Notes: generated by a model not told the origin, from the letters alone. 10,809 nt of DNA from JAZQUM01 sp045631305 (GCA_045631305.1 JAZQUM010000152.1:1-10809), one strand, 5' to 3'; numbered from the stretch's first letter, positions 1-7,179 are shown. Numbers and translations: made by a program.

Positions 1-654
1 TGCAGCAGGAGCGGCAGCAGGTGCTGCGGGAGCAGCTGCAGGAGCGGCAGCGGTGTTCATGCCGCTGACATCGGTGCCTGCAGGGCCAACGATGGCAATG
101 GGAGTGCCGCATTCTGCGGTTTCATCTTCCTTCAGCAGGATCTTGAGAACCACACCGTCGAAATCGCTTTCGGCGTTGTTGGTGAGCTTTTCAGAGTTAA
201 CTTCGGCAACGGCCTGACCCTTAACAACGCTGTCGCCTTCCTTTACCAGCCAGGCAGCAATGGTGCCTTCTTCCATAGAGAGGCCGAACTTGGGCATAAG
301 GATCATGTTGGTGCCTGCGGGTGCGGCTGCGGGTGCAGATGCTGCAGGTGCTTCTGCGGGTGCTGCTTCAGCAGGGGCTGCAGATGCGCCGCCGGCAGCA
401 GAGATATCCGCGTCCATGCTGTCAGCAAGGATGCAAATGGTTTCGCCGCATTCAAGCTCATCGTCTACAGCAGCCACGATCTTGCGAATATAGCCTGCTT
501 CAGGTGCTTCGCAGACGTTGCTCAGCTTTTCGGAGTTGATCTCCGCAAGAGCCTGACCTGCCTCAACCTTGTCGCCTTCCTTTACCAGCCAGGCAGCGAT
601 GATGCCCGTTTCCATGGAGAGGCCAAACTTGGGCATACCAATTTCTTTCATCAT
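1..654 (-). CDS. 2-oxoacid dehydrogenase E2 (dihydrolipoamide acyltransferase), N-terminal part with two lipoyl domains
   Basis: This is the first 218 residues of an E2 subunit; the gene continues beyond base 1. E2 proteins carry the acyl group on lipoyl-lysine arms and pass it to coenzyme A in pyruvate, acetoin or branched-chain 2-oxoacid dehydrogenase complexes in the cytoplasm. Two lipoyl domains are visible, about residues 1-78 and 116-190, each opening with MPKFGLSME and each carrying a NSEKL hairpin. The likely lipoylated lysines are K43 and K156. They are followed by Ala/Pro-rich linkers (about 86-114 and from 200), typical of swinging arms. The peripheral subunit-binding and catalytic domains are outside the window, so the complex type is undecided. 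The start is the first of two adjacent ATGs (654 and 651), preceded by AGGAG nine bases upstream. The lipoyl sequence is SEKL rather than the more common TDK, which I read as a family variant. Confidence 0.88.
   Translation of the reverse strand, partial: MMKEIGMPKFGLSMETGIIAAWLVKEGDKVEAGQALAEINSEKLSNVCEAPEAGYIRKIVAAVDDELECGETICILADSMDADISAAGGASAAPAEAAPAEAPAASAPAAAPAGTNMILMPKFGLSMEEGTIAAWLVKEGDSVVKGQAVAEVNSEKLTNNAESDFDGVVLKILLKEDETAECGTPIAIVGPAGTDVSGMNTAAAPAAAPAAPAAAPAA
231..258. repeat. Intragenic direct repeat, copy 1 (copy 2 at 570-597)
   Basis: Bases 231-258 and 570-597 are identical over 28 bases. They encode the same surface of the two lipoyl domains (around AAWLVKEGD), 339 bases or 113 codons apart. 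A second stretch nearby (280-297 and 619-636) differs by one base. This is what a tandem domain duplication inside the E2 gene would leave. Confidence 0.85.
570..597. repeat. Intragenic direct repeat, copy 2 (copy 1 at 231-258)
   Basis: This is the second copy of the 28-base identity within the first lipoyl domain of the E2 gene. See 231-258. Confidence 0.85.
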
Positions 655-731
655 AACGGTTTGCTCCTATGATCAGATTTTTCACGCGTTGGGCGCTCCC
701 GCCGCAAAACGGGGAATATCCCACCAAACCA

Positions 732-766
732 GTATAACCAAAGGCGCTCTCCGCCTTTGGTTATAC
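732..766. other. Perfect 15-bp inverted repeat (hairpin) between dehydrogenase operon and E2 gene
   Basis: Arms 732-746 (GTATAACCAAAGGCG) and 752-766 are exact reverse complements around a five-base loop CTCTC. The hairpin lies 153 bases past the stop of the flavin dehydrogenase gene and 77 bases before the E2 start. In the minus-strand transcript it is followed by UGGUUUGGUGG, which is not a proper U tract, and the plus strand has none either. It could be a weak or factor-assisted terminator for the upstream operon, an RNA-processing or stability hairpin, or a long operator for the E2 gene. The rest of the 655-919 gap shows only a small 6-bp hairpin (888-905) and no convincing promoter. Confidence 0.8.
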
Positions 767-919
767 GATATACTATCGATTGATTGCTTTAAATACGCAG
801 AACCCTCAGGGTCCACCAAAGCAAAATACCACCATGGGTATCTTTATCATACGGCAGGCAAAATCAGAAGTCAACCATTTGGGCGCGAATGCATCCTTGT
901 GCATTTTCCGCACTTTTTA

Positions 920-2059
920 TCAAATGGTGATGAATTCCTTCAGGTTGTATTCGCAGGTATCCCGTGTCACAAGGTCCGCCATAATGCGGCCAACCACAGG
1001 TGTCATAACCACGGTGCTCTTGAAACCTGCCGCAACCAAAAGGCCCGAAACGCTGGTTTTACCAAAAACAGGCAGACAGGAATCGGTAAAGGGGGAACTT
1101 GCCGTATAACTGCGGATGACCTTTACCTTAGCAAGTTCGGGATAATAGTTTTTAATGCGCTCAGGAATAGCTGCGCAATGGATAGGCGAGGTGTTCTCCC
1201 AGTGTTTTTCCTCTACAAGGCCATAGCCCTGGGTGGTTTCACCGATGAGAACGTTGCCGTGCATGGTCTGGGCCATAGCCAGGGACGATGCCCAGCCGCC
1301 TTCATTATGCGCTTCGGCAAAGAATGCTGCAGAAGCATATGTATGGAGAATAAAGGGGCGAATGGCTTCAGTAACGATCGCCTCTGCCTTTACGGTTTTG
1401 ACCGGTGCATCCAACCCCGCAGTAGCGCAGATAGCGCGGGTACCGGGGCCTGCAGTAATAATGACATTTTCCGCTTCAATCACAGAGCCGTCTTTCAGCG
1501 TCACACCGCAGCAGCGACCGCCCCGCAGATAAAGTTCGCCCACTTCCGCATGCTCACGCACAGTAAGGCCGAAACGTTTGCCGGCTTTGAGCATACCGTA
1601 AATATACCAGAAAGGATACACAGAACCCTGCATATAACGAATGGCACCACAGGCAGCACCCTTGCGCATATTGGGTTCATATTTTTCAAGGCCGGGGCCA
1701 TCCAGCCACTGGACATCGAGCCCCACCTCGCGGAGTTTTTCATAACGTTCACGGATGGCATCCACATGAGAAGGCTTTTCTGCCACCACCAAGTCGCCGA
1801 TGGGCCGATAGCCGATGTTGGCTTCCAGTTCTTCTTCCATGGTGCGCATCAGTTCTGCACCGCGACGGGTCAGCACCATGGAAAGGCCGAAGTTAGCGTC
1901 CTGCACCTGCACGTTGCCGAAGTTAGCACCGGAGGAGCCGCTGCCCACTTCCTTCTTTTCCAAAAGCAGGGTCTTTACGCCGCTGCGGCTGAGGCGGTAT
2001 GCCACAGCGCAGCCAATATAGCCGCCGCCTACTACGATGGCATCAAATCTCTCACTCAT
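920..2059 (-). CDS. FAD-dependent amine/amino-acid dehydrogenase, catalytic (beta) subunit, DAO family
   Basis: This 379-residue flavoprotein is of the D-amino-acid oxidase/glycine oxidase fold, the type that forms the substrate-oxidising subunit of opine oxidases, D-hydroxyproline or L-proline dehydrogenases and hydrogen cyanide synthase (HcnC-like). The dinucleotide-binding motif VVGGGYIGCAVA lies at residues 9-20 with the acidic LLLEKK strand end at 31-36. SGSSGANFGN (40-49) is the typical FAD pyrophosphate/isoalloxazine loop. A C-terminal LLVAAGFKSTV region (340-350) fits the FAD-binding close of the family. The chosen start puts the Rossmann motif at the N-terminus, follows GAGGAGG, and overlaps the preceding gene by 8 bases (ATGAGTGA). 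An upstream in-frame start would add 21 unlike residues. It is the last gene of the four-gene operon. The oxidised substrate cannot be inferred, though secondary or primary amino acids are the likely class. Confidence 0.85.
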   Translation of the reverse strand: MSERFDAIVVGGGYIGCAVAYRLSRSGVKTLLLEKKEVGSGSSGANFGNVQVQDANFGLSMVLTRRGAELMRTMEEELEANIGYRPIGDLVVAEKPSHVDAIRERYEKLREVGLDVQWLDGPGLEKYEPNMRKGAACGAIRYMQGSVYPFWYIYGMLKAGKRFGLTVREHAEVGELYLRGGRCCGVTLKDGSVIEAENVIITAGPGTRAICATAGLDAPVKTVKAEAIVTEAIRPFILHTYASAAFFAEAHNEGGWASSLAMAQTMHGNVLIGETTQGYGLVEEKHWENTSPIHCAAIPERIKNYYPELAKVKVIRSYTASSPFTDSCLPVFGKTSVSGLLVAAGFKSTVVMTPVVGRIMADLVTRDTCEYNLKEFITI

Positions 2060-2321
2060 GGCTGTCCTCCTCAAGTTCCAGCAGGCCGCAGGGCACCACA
2101 GGGAAACGGTTCTTGTCGCCATAGAGGGCTCCGTCGGTGGAAATGCCGTTTTGCAGCAGGATCTGGGTGATCTGCTTGGCGCAGGTGCGGCCCTGACAGG
2201 GACCCATGCCTGCGCGGGTAAATTTCTTGATAGCTGTCACGCTGGTGCAGCCTGCATCGATGGCTGCCTGGATCTCAGAACGACGGATCTCTTCACAGCG
2301 GCAGATAATAGGATCATTCAT
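2052..2321 (-). CDS. Small BFD-type [2Fe-2S] protein, stand-alone dehydrogenase subunit
   Basis: This 89-residue protein has cysteines C7, C9, C42 and C47 in the spacing CxC-x32-CxxxxC, with GMGPCQGRTC at 38-47. That is the signature of bacterioferritin-associated-ferredoxin-like [2Fe-2S] domains. In opine oxidase and related enzymes this domain is usually fused to the C-terminus of the NAD(P)-type flavoprotein subunit. Here it is a separate gene directly after that subunit. It probably relays electrons between flavin and iron-sulfur centres in the complex. About 35 residues follow the last cysteine, including an acidic end. The start overlaps the upstream gene by 8 bases (ATGAATGA) and is served by AAGGAGG located inside that gene. 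The family call is firm; its exact position in the electron path is inferred. Confidence 0.85.
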   Translation of the reverse strand: MNDPIICRCEEIRRSEIQAAIDAGCTSVTAIKKFTRAGMGPCQGRTCAKQITQILLQNGISTDGALYGDKNRFPVVPCGLLELEEDSHE

Positions 2322-3423
2322 TGCAGCGCACCTCCTTCATAGCAGCTACCACATCACACTTTGCTTCGCGGCGGGCTTTGCCCATATCGCCGCCGCGAAG
2401 ACCTGCAAGGCTTGCCGTAAAGGCTGCAAGCCGTGTTTCGTCTGCTTCGTAGCCGCAGCTTCGCGCAGCGCAGATGCCTGCCACACGACCTTCATCCAGC
2501 GCCGTGCTGGCTTCTTCCACGCCTGCAAGGTCTCCGCAGACATACACATCGGGATTGGTGGAACACATAGTTTCATCATGCATGGGCATAGCGCCGCCCA
2601 GGCGTTTTTCAAAAATCATTTCACAGCCGAACATCTTGATCATGTCCGTTCTGGGAGAAAGACCCACGGCCAAAAGCACCGTGTCGCAGTCAAAGGTTTT
2701 TTCCGTACCGGAAAGGGGCTGGAACTTGTCATCAATCTCAGCAATGGTCACGCTTTTCACATGGTCATCGCCCTCTGCCCGCACCACAGTGTGGGAGAGA
2801 TATACGGGCACGCCTGCACGCTTGATTTTCGCAGCATGCACAGCGTAACCATTGATGCGGGGCAGTGCCTCCACCAACGCCAGCACATTGGCGCCGGCCT
2901 GCATCAGCTGGTAGGAAACAATCAGGCCCACATTGCCGGAGCCAACCACCACAATATTTTTACCCACAAGAACGCCGTGCACATTGGCAAAAGTCTGCGC
3001 TGCACCTGCGCCCATAACACCGGGCAGAGTCCAGCCCTCAAAGGGCAGGGAATTTTCCTTGGCACCGGTGGCGAGGACGATTCTTTTCGCCTGCACTTTT
3101 TCCATTTTGTGTTTTTGACCGGGGGCAACATCCAGCACGGCAACTTCGCCTCTATCCAACACACCCAAAGCACGGGTATGGGTGCGAATATTTACCCCCA
3201 GTTCTTTGGCCTCTTCGATAAGAAGCTCTGCAATCTGGAAACCGCGGACACCTGCATAATGCTCGCGGGAACCAAAAAACTTGTGGATCTGCTTATAGAG
3301 CTGACCGCCCGGCTTGGGGTTTTCATCCACCAGCATCACTTTTGCGCCCATACGCGCCGCTTCAATGGCAGCGCCCAGGCCGCCGGGACCGCCGCCAACT
3401 ACCAGAATATCCGTCTTAGTCAT
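2314..3423 (-). CDS. FAD/NAD(P)-binding oxidoreductase, alpha subunit of the amine dehydrogenase complex
   Basis: This 369-residue protein is of the pyridine-nucleotide-disulfide oxidoreductase fold, close in layout to HcnB, opine oxidase A subunits and the alpha subunits of hydroxyproline/proline dehydrogenases. The first dinucleotide motif is GGGPGG at residues 10-15 with the acidic LVDE end at 31-34. PGGQLYKQIHKFFG (38-51) is characteristic of this subfamily. LATGAKE lies at 117-123, and a second GxGxxG (VVVGSGNVG, 158-166) would bind a second nucleotide. GDLAGVEEASTALDEGR (297-313) closes the FAD site. The protein ends where related subunits usually continue into a BFD iron-sulfur domain, and that domain is the next gene. 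The start at 3423 overlaps the ferredoxin gene by 8 bases (ATGACTAA). An in-frame start at 3465 would add 14 non-family residues. Confidence 0.87.
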   Translation of the reverse strand: MTKTDILVVGGGPGGLGAAIEAARMGAKVMLVDENPKPGGQLYKQIHKFFGSREHYAGVRGFQIAELLIEEAKELGVNIRTHTRALGVLDRGEVAVLDVAPGQKHKMEKVQAKRIVLATGAKENSLPFEGWTLPGVMGAGAAQTFANVHGVLVGKNIVVVGSGNVGLIVSYQLMQAGANVLALVEALPRINGYAVHAAKIKRAGVPVYLSHTVVRAEGDDHVKSVTIAEIDDKFQPLSGTEKTFDCDTVLLAVGLSPRTDMIKMFGCEMIFEKRLGGAMPMHDETMCSTNPDVYVCGDLAGVEEASTALDEGRVAGICAARSCGYEADETRLAAFTASLAGLRGGDMGKARREAKCDVVAAMKEVRCNE

Positions 3424-3733
3424 CGATGCACCCCAGCTTTCCGAGACCGATCTGGGTCTCCACACGCATACCTTCTTCCACAGGCGTCACGCAGGAACGA
3501 ACATTGGGTTCGCCGTTGACGATGACCACACAGTCGTTGCACTGTCCAATACCGCAGTACAGTCCGCGGGGCTTATCCAGCTTGGGGGTGCGGCGGAAGG
3601 CATGGATGCCATTGGCAATAAGAGCCGCTGCAATACAGTCGCCTTTTTTTGCCGTCAGGGGCTTGCCGTCCATAGTGAAATGGATCTCTTCGCCCTTATC
3701 GTAACTCACAATGGGATGGTTCTCAATTCTCAC
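3416..3733 (-). CDS. Plant-type [2Fe-2S] ferredoxin-like gamma subunit of the amine dehydrogenase
   Basis: This 105-residue protein has C60, C65, C68 and C81 in the arrangement Cx4CxxCx12C (CGIGQCNDC at 60-68). This matches HcnA-like and sarcosine/hydroxyproline-dehydrogenase gamma subunits that hold one [2Fe-2S] cluster. The N-terminal half (ITFTMDGK-type strand, then AAALIANGI at 35-43) is the usual beta-grasp ferredoxin entry. It starts with GTG, seven bases after GAGGAGG. It is the first gene of the operon and its stop overlaps the next start. Upstream is the nitroreductase terminator, so the operon promoter must lie within roughly 3734-3865. A candidate is listed at 3836-3864. Confidence 0.85.
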   Translation of the reverse strand: MRIENHPIVSYDKGEEIHFTMDGKPLTAKKGDCIAAALIANGIHAFRRTPKLDKPRGLYCGIGQCNDCVVIVNGEPNVRSCVTPVEEGMRVETQIGLGKLGCIDD

Positions 3734-3797
3734 GATAAAGCCTCCTCATAACTGCGCCGCGGCATTTACTCAGCAGCGCAGGACATTTTGAAAACAG

Positions 3798-3840
3798 CAA
3801 AAAAATGCTGATGTAATGAGCTAACTCATTACATCAGCAT
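3798..3840 (-). terminator. Intrinsic terminator after the nitroreductase gene
   Basis: On the minus strand a perfect 16-bp stem (3840-3825 with 3820-3805, loop of four bases) runs straight into a run of seven T (3805-3799, one shared with the stem). It begins 39 bases after the nitroreductase stop, so it would close the regulator-kinase-protease-nitroreductase operon. The stem is relatively A/T-rich for a terminator, and its perfect symmetry would also suit a protein-binding operator for the dehydrogenase operon downstream. Confidence 0.82.
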
Positions 3841-3864
3841 AACATAGCGCAGAGGAAAAATCAA
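3836..3864 (-). promoter_or_regulatory. Candidate promoter of the four-gene dehydrogenase operon
   Basis: The minus strand shows TTGATT (3864-3859) and TATGCT (3841-3836) with a 17-base spacer, each matching the sigma-A consensus at four of six positions. The -10 overlaps the first arm of the inverted repeat 3805-3840. The match is modest and the location conflicts with the hairpin acting as a terminator for the same start, so treat this as a suggestion. Confidence 0.3.
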
Positions 3865-3878
3865 ATTGTATCGAAGCC

Positions 3879-4430
3879 TTACCAACGGTTGAAGGAATAA
3901 ACTTCTTCTGCAGCCTTGCGGGGACGGGCAGAACCCACTTCCTTTTCGGCACTGTAACCCACAGCGATAACCATGCGCACTTCATGACCTTCGGGAATGC
4001 CGAAAGCTTCTTCCAGTTTCTTCTGGCTGTACATGCCCAGAATGCAGGTGCCAAGGCCCAGATCCATAGCCTGATGACACATATTCATAGCAGCAGCGCC
4101 GATGTCACCCTGCGCAAAACGCTGGGTAGTTCCAAAATATTCCACAACACCGGGAATTACATTCGCTTCCATTTCGCAAACCACAATAAACGCAGGAACG
4201 CTTTCACGCCAAGGGCAGCTGCAGCCGCCGTTTTCCAGTACCAGAGCATCGCAAAGACGAGCCTTTGCGTCTGCTTCGTCTACCACGATGAACTTCCAGG
4301 GCTGGGAGTTGCAGCCGCTGGGAGTCAGGCGACCTGCTTCCACGATCTTCACCAGATCTTCACGGCTCACCGCCTTGTCCTGATAAGAACGGCAGCTTCT
4401 GCGGTTTTTCATCATTACTTCAAATTCCAT
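3879..4430 (-). CDS. Nitroreductase-family FMN oxidoreductase
   Basis: This is a 183-residue protein of the nitroreductase fold: FMN-dependent, usually NAD(P)H-linked, cytoplasmic and dimeric. Visible family marks are NRRSCRSYQDK (9-19; the arginines contact FMN phosphate), PSGCNSQPWKF (37-47), DIGAAAMNMCHQAMDLGLGTC (109-129) and IAVGYSAEKE (155-164). The size is normal for small members. Physiological substrates of such proteins are seldom known; quinones, flavins or nitro compounds are possible. The start is well supported by AAGGAG seven bases before ATG. It sits only 15 bases after the HtrA stop, so it is very likely the last gene of the two-component/HtrA operon. A terminator follows. 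Several cysteines (C13, C40, C60, C70, C72) are present, with CSC at 70-72, but no cluster motif is evident. Confidence 0.88.
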   Translation of the reverse strand: MEFEVMMKNRRSCRSYQDKAVSREDLVKIVEAGRLTPSGCNSQPWKFIVVDEADAKARLCDALVLENGGCSCPWRESVPAFIVVCEMEANVIPGVVEYFGTTQRFAQGDIGAAAMNMCHQAMDLGLGTCILGMYSQKKLEEAFGIPEGHEVRMVIAVGYSAEKEVGSARPRKAAEEVYSFNRW

Positions 4431-4445
4431 AATCTCTCTCCTTTA

Positions 4446-5741
4446 TTATTTAGCTTCCTGCAAAGTTACTGTCACATCAAAGATCTCGCCGTCACGCCAG
4501 AGGGTCATATCCATGGTGTCACCTGCATGCAGCCCGCGGCGAAGACGGAGCACATCGTCCATGGTGCCCATTTCCTTGCCTTCTACGCGGAGGATATAGT
4601 CACCAACTTTCAGCCCGGCTTTTTCCGCACCAGAGTTCTCTTCCACTTCCACTATCTTAAGGCCCCAAACCCCCTCTTCCGCTTCAGAAGAATAAAGTTG
4701 CACATGAATGCCGACCTCGGGATCAGGCAGCGCCTTTCCGGTTTCAATAATTTCATTGATCTTATGAGCCGCTGCACTAATGGGAATGGCAAAGCCAAGG
4801 CCTTCCACTTCGCCGTTGACAACGCTGCTCTCCATCTTAATCACATTCACGCCCACTACCTGCCCATACTGGTTGATCAGCGGGCCGCCGGAATTGCCGT
4901 GGTTCAGAGCAGTATTGGTCTGGATCAACGTCATAGAGCCGCCACTGCTCACCGTCACATCGCGGTTGATGGCAGAAATGATACCATCGGTGAACGTGCC
5001 CCGCAGTTCATAACTGAGCGGATTACCGATAGCATATGCAGGATCGCCTACTGTCAAAAGATCACTGTCGCCAAACTCCACACAGGGCAGATCCTGGGCT
5101 TCCATCTTGAGGACCGCCAGATCCTGCATCTCATCGTAGCCCACAAGTTTTGCCGAATACAAAGTGCCATCACTGAGATAAACACCACAGAGCTTGCCAT
5201 TTTCAATTACATGCGCATTGGTAAGGACAAACCCATCCGGCGTAAAAATCATACCGGTTCCGTAACCAACATAATCTTCTCTTACTTGCGTCACCACCGA
5301 CACCACAGCAGGATTCACCTTGGCATAGATCTCCTGCGGGGTCAGCGCCTCCCCAGTGTGAGCTTTCGGTTCTACCACAGCGCCGCCCAATTCATCCACA
5401 AGAGGAATGGAAGTAAAGACTTTGCTGTCGTCATCCTTTCCACGAATATTGAAATCGTTTCCGTAATACACATCCACCTTGCTGCCCATGGAATAGCCCA
5501 ACCACAGCGCCGCAGCGCTGAGCAACAGCAGCGCCACCACAGTGATAAGCACGATCCAAACAGTTTTCAATTTTCTTTTTTTCACAGGTGAAGTATAAAC
5601 TTCTTCCACATCTGCAGTCGCAACCTCCTCATGGGGACAGCGGGGCAGCGGACGGCCCTGTACATGGTAAAACACTCTTTCCTGCACAATGTCGGAATCA
5701 AAGTATTCCACCACTTCATTTTCAATGCGATTTTCTTCCAT
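4446..5741 (-). CDS. htrA: HtrA/DegP-type membrane-anchored serine protease with PDZ domain
   Basis: This 431-residue protein quality-control protease probably degrades or refolds damaged proteins outside the membrane. The layout is: a cytoplasmic acidic tail (1-52), a basic KKRKLK stop (54-59), one membrane helix (about 61-82), a trypsin-like domain (about 135-325) and one PDZ domain (about 340-428). The catalytic triad is readable as H177 (TNAHV), D207 (QDLAV) and S284 (GNSGGP). The start at 5741 is preceded by AAGGAAAG and lies ten bases after the sensor kinase stop. An alternative upstream start overlapping the kinase would add 13 residues and lacks a clear ribosome site. Position after a kinase/regulator pair suggests it is the effector of that system, as htrA is of CssRS in Bacillus (inference by analogy). 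Confidence 0.92.
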   Translation of the reverse strand: MEENRIENEVVEYFDSDIVQERVFYHVQGRPLPRCPHEEVATADVEEVYTSPVKKRKLKTVWIVLITVVALLLLSAAALWLGYSMGSKVDVYYGNDFNIRGKDDDSKVFTSIPLVDELGGAVVEPKAHTGEALTPQEIYAKVNPAVVSVVTQVREDYVGYGTGMIFTPDGFVLTNAHVIENGKLCGVYLSDGTLYSAKLVGYDEMQDLAVLKMEAQDLPCVEFGDSDLLTVGDPAYAIGNPLSYELRGTFTDGIISAINRDVTVSSGGSMTLIQTNTALNHGNSGGPLINQYGQVVGVNVIKMESSVVNGEVEGLGFAIPISAAAHKINEIIETGKALPDPEVGIHVQLYSSEAEEGVWGLKIVEVEENSGAEKAGLKVGDYILRVEGKEMGTMDDVLRLRRGLHAGDTMDMTLWRDGEIFDVTVTLQEAK

Positions 5742-5751
5742 ATTTCTTTCC

Positions 5752-7179
5752 TTAATCCGCCAGTTCAATGGTAAAGGCAAAGGTAGTCACACCATCTTCA
5801 CTGGTAACGGTGATATTCTCTTTATGCTGCTCGAGAATAGTTTTTACAATGTAAAGGCCCAATCCCACACCGTCTTTATCCTCGCTGCGGGACTTGCTGG
5901 TTTTGTGGAAACGCTCGAAGAGCCGCGGTATTTCTTCCGGCGGGATGGTATTTCCCTCGTTGCGTACAGTAACCAACGCTTTGCCTGCCTGGGGTGCAAC
6001 ACCAAGATACAGTGTGGAGCCGGCATAGGCAAATTTTGCCGCATTTTCCAAAAGATTATAAATGACCTGGGTAATAAGCTCATTGTCACCCAGAACCAAA
6101 AGCGTCTCTTCGGGAATATCTGCGTCAACGTCAAGGCCACGGTCAGTGATCTTCTTTTCCAAAGAGATCAGCACGCGGCGCATGCTTTCACAAATATCAA
6201 AGCTTTCTTTTTCCCGCAGTTGATCCATACTCTGCAAACGGGAAACATCCAGCATGCGGCGCACCAAACGAGAAAGTCGGCGGCTCTCATCGGCAATGAT
6301 TTCCAGATACTGGCGCTCATTTTCCGGCGGAATGGTACCGTCCAAAATGCCGTCGGTATAACCTGCGATAGTAGTCATGGGGGTTTTCAACTCATGGGAC
6401 ACATTGGCAATAAACTCCCGGCGCTGCATTTCCGTTCTCTGCAGCGAATCCGCCATGGCATTGAAGGATGCCACCAACTCCCCAATCTCCACACTTTTCC
6501 CATCGTCATACATGCGGATGTCAAAATTCCCTTCGGCATAGCGGCGGGTGGCCTGGGTCATCTGATGGATGGGCCGCACCTGACGCATAACAGCAAAGGA
6601 AGTAATCACCGCAGTAATAAGAAGCACCGTGACAGCAGTGAACCAGAAAAGGCTCAAAAGGCCTCGCCAAATAGCCGTAAGCTCCGCAGTATCCGTCAGG
6701 GCAAACACCATACCCAGATCCCAACCGTCTCCGGCAGTCACCATAGTGCCTACAGTAAATTTGGATTCATCGTAAATCCCCGTTAACTGACGGGTGCCGC
6801 TATAGGCCCGCTCTTCCAGCATGATGGTGCGCAGGGAATCAGGAATGGCATAGCTTTTTCCCGCCAGGGTTTCATCCGTGGTGAGGACCACATTGCCGCG
6901 CATGTCAGTGATAATAAACTGCATGTCGGACGCAAGAGATGCAAACTGGGCCATAAGCCGCAGATCCTCCCTGCTTTCAAGTCCGCCGCGCTGCTCAAAA
7001 TATGCCGCAGCAATCTGGGCCATAACCTCTGCTTTTTCCGTCATGTCCTCAGTGGTATTTCTGCGAACATAAGAAAACGTGAGCGCAAAGAAAGACGTGC
7101 CCAACATGGCAAATGTCAGCGCCACCATGCCGGCCGTGAGCATAAACTGTCTCCAATAAAGAGTTTTCGATCGCTTCAC
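5752..7179 (-). CDS. Sensor histidine kinase, HAMP-HisKA-HATPase type
   Basis: This is a 475-residue membrane kinase that would phosphorylate the response regulator encoded just upstream. TM1 is about 13-36, an extracytoplasmic sensor domain about 38-172 and TM2 about 175-197. A HAMP linker (about 198-248) and the H box FIANVSHELKTP (256-267) follow, with phospho-acceptor H262. The N box is NLLENAAKFA (375-384) and the G2 box GVGLGLYIVK (437-446). The G1 region reads VRNEGNTIP (405-413), with N407 where aspartate is common. This occurs in some clostridial kinases but could affect ATP binding. There is no PAS domain after HAMP, unlike WalK. The start codon is GTG with GAGGAG eight bases upstream, 18 bases after the regulator stop. 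The signal sensed is unknown; envelope stress is inferred from the htrA neighbour. Confidence 0.92.
   Translation of the reverse strand: MKRSKTLYWRQFMLTAGMVALTFAMLGTSFFALTFSYVRRNTTEDMTEKAEVMAQIAAAYFEQRGGLESREDLRLMAQFASLASDMQFIITDMRGNVVLTTDETLAGKSYAIPDSLRTIMLEERAYSGTRQLTGIYDESKFTVGTMVTAGDGWDLGMVFALTDTAELTAIWRGLLSLFWFTAVTVLLITAVITSFAVMRQVRPIHQMTQATRRYAEGNFDIRMYDDGKSVEIGELVASFNAMADSLQRTEMQRREFIANVSHELKTPMTTIAGYTDGILDGTIPPENERQYLEIIADESRRLSRLVRRMLDVSRLQSMDQLREKESFDICESMRRVLISLEKKITDRGLDVDADIPEETLLVLGDNELITQVIYNLLENAAKFAYAGSTLYLGVAPQAGKALVTVRNEGNTIPPEEIPRLFERFHKTSKSRSEDKDGVGLGLYIVKTILEQHKENITVTSEDGVTTFAFTIELAD

Noticed and set aside
875..927. Nested inverted repeats at the end of the flavin dehydrogenase gene (875-881 with 921-927, and 888-893 with 900-905)
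   Set aside because: The arms are only 6-7 bases, the outer pair overlaps the stop codon, and no T run follows; this can arise by chance.
569..2170. Long plus-strand open frame of 533 codons opposite the flavin dehydrogenase
   Set aside because: It lies antisense to clear family proteins, has no ribosome site or recognisable domain, and its His/Cys-rich composition is what the complement of Gly/Ala/Val-rich codons gives.
2206..3519. Long plus-strand open frame of 437 codons opposite the alpha subunit
   Set aside because: It is antisense to a well-supported pyridine-nucleotide oxidoreductase; composition and lack of motifs mark it as a shadow.
920..3733. Hydrogen cyanide synthase (hcnABC)
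   Set aside because: The subunit order and folds match, but so do proline, hydroxyproline and opine dehydrogenases. The separate BFD gene differs from the classic three-gene hcn layout, and nothing specific to glycine oxidation can be seen.
3984..5591. Long plus-strand open frame of 535 codons opposite nitroreductase and HtrA
   Set aside because: It crosses two real minus-strand genes and their gap, with no domain or ribosome site.
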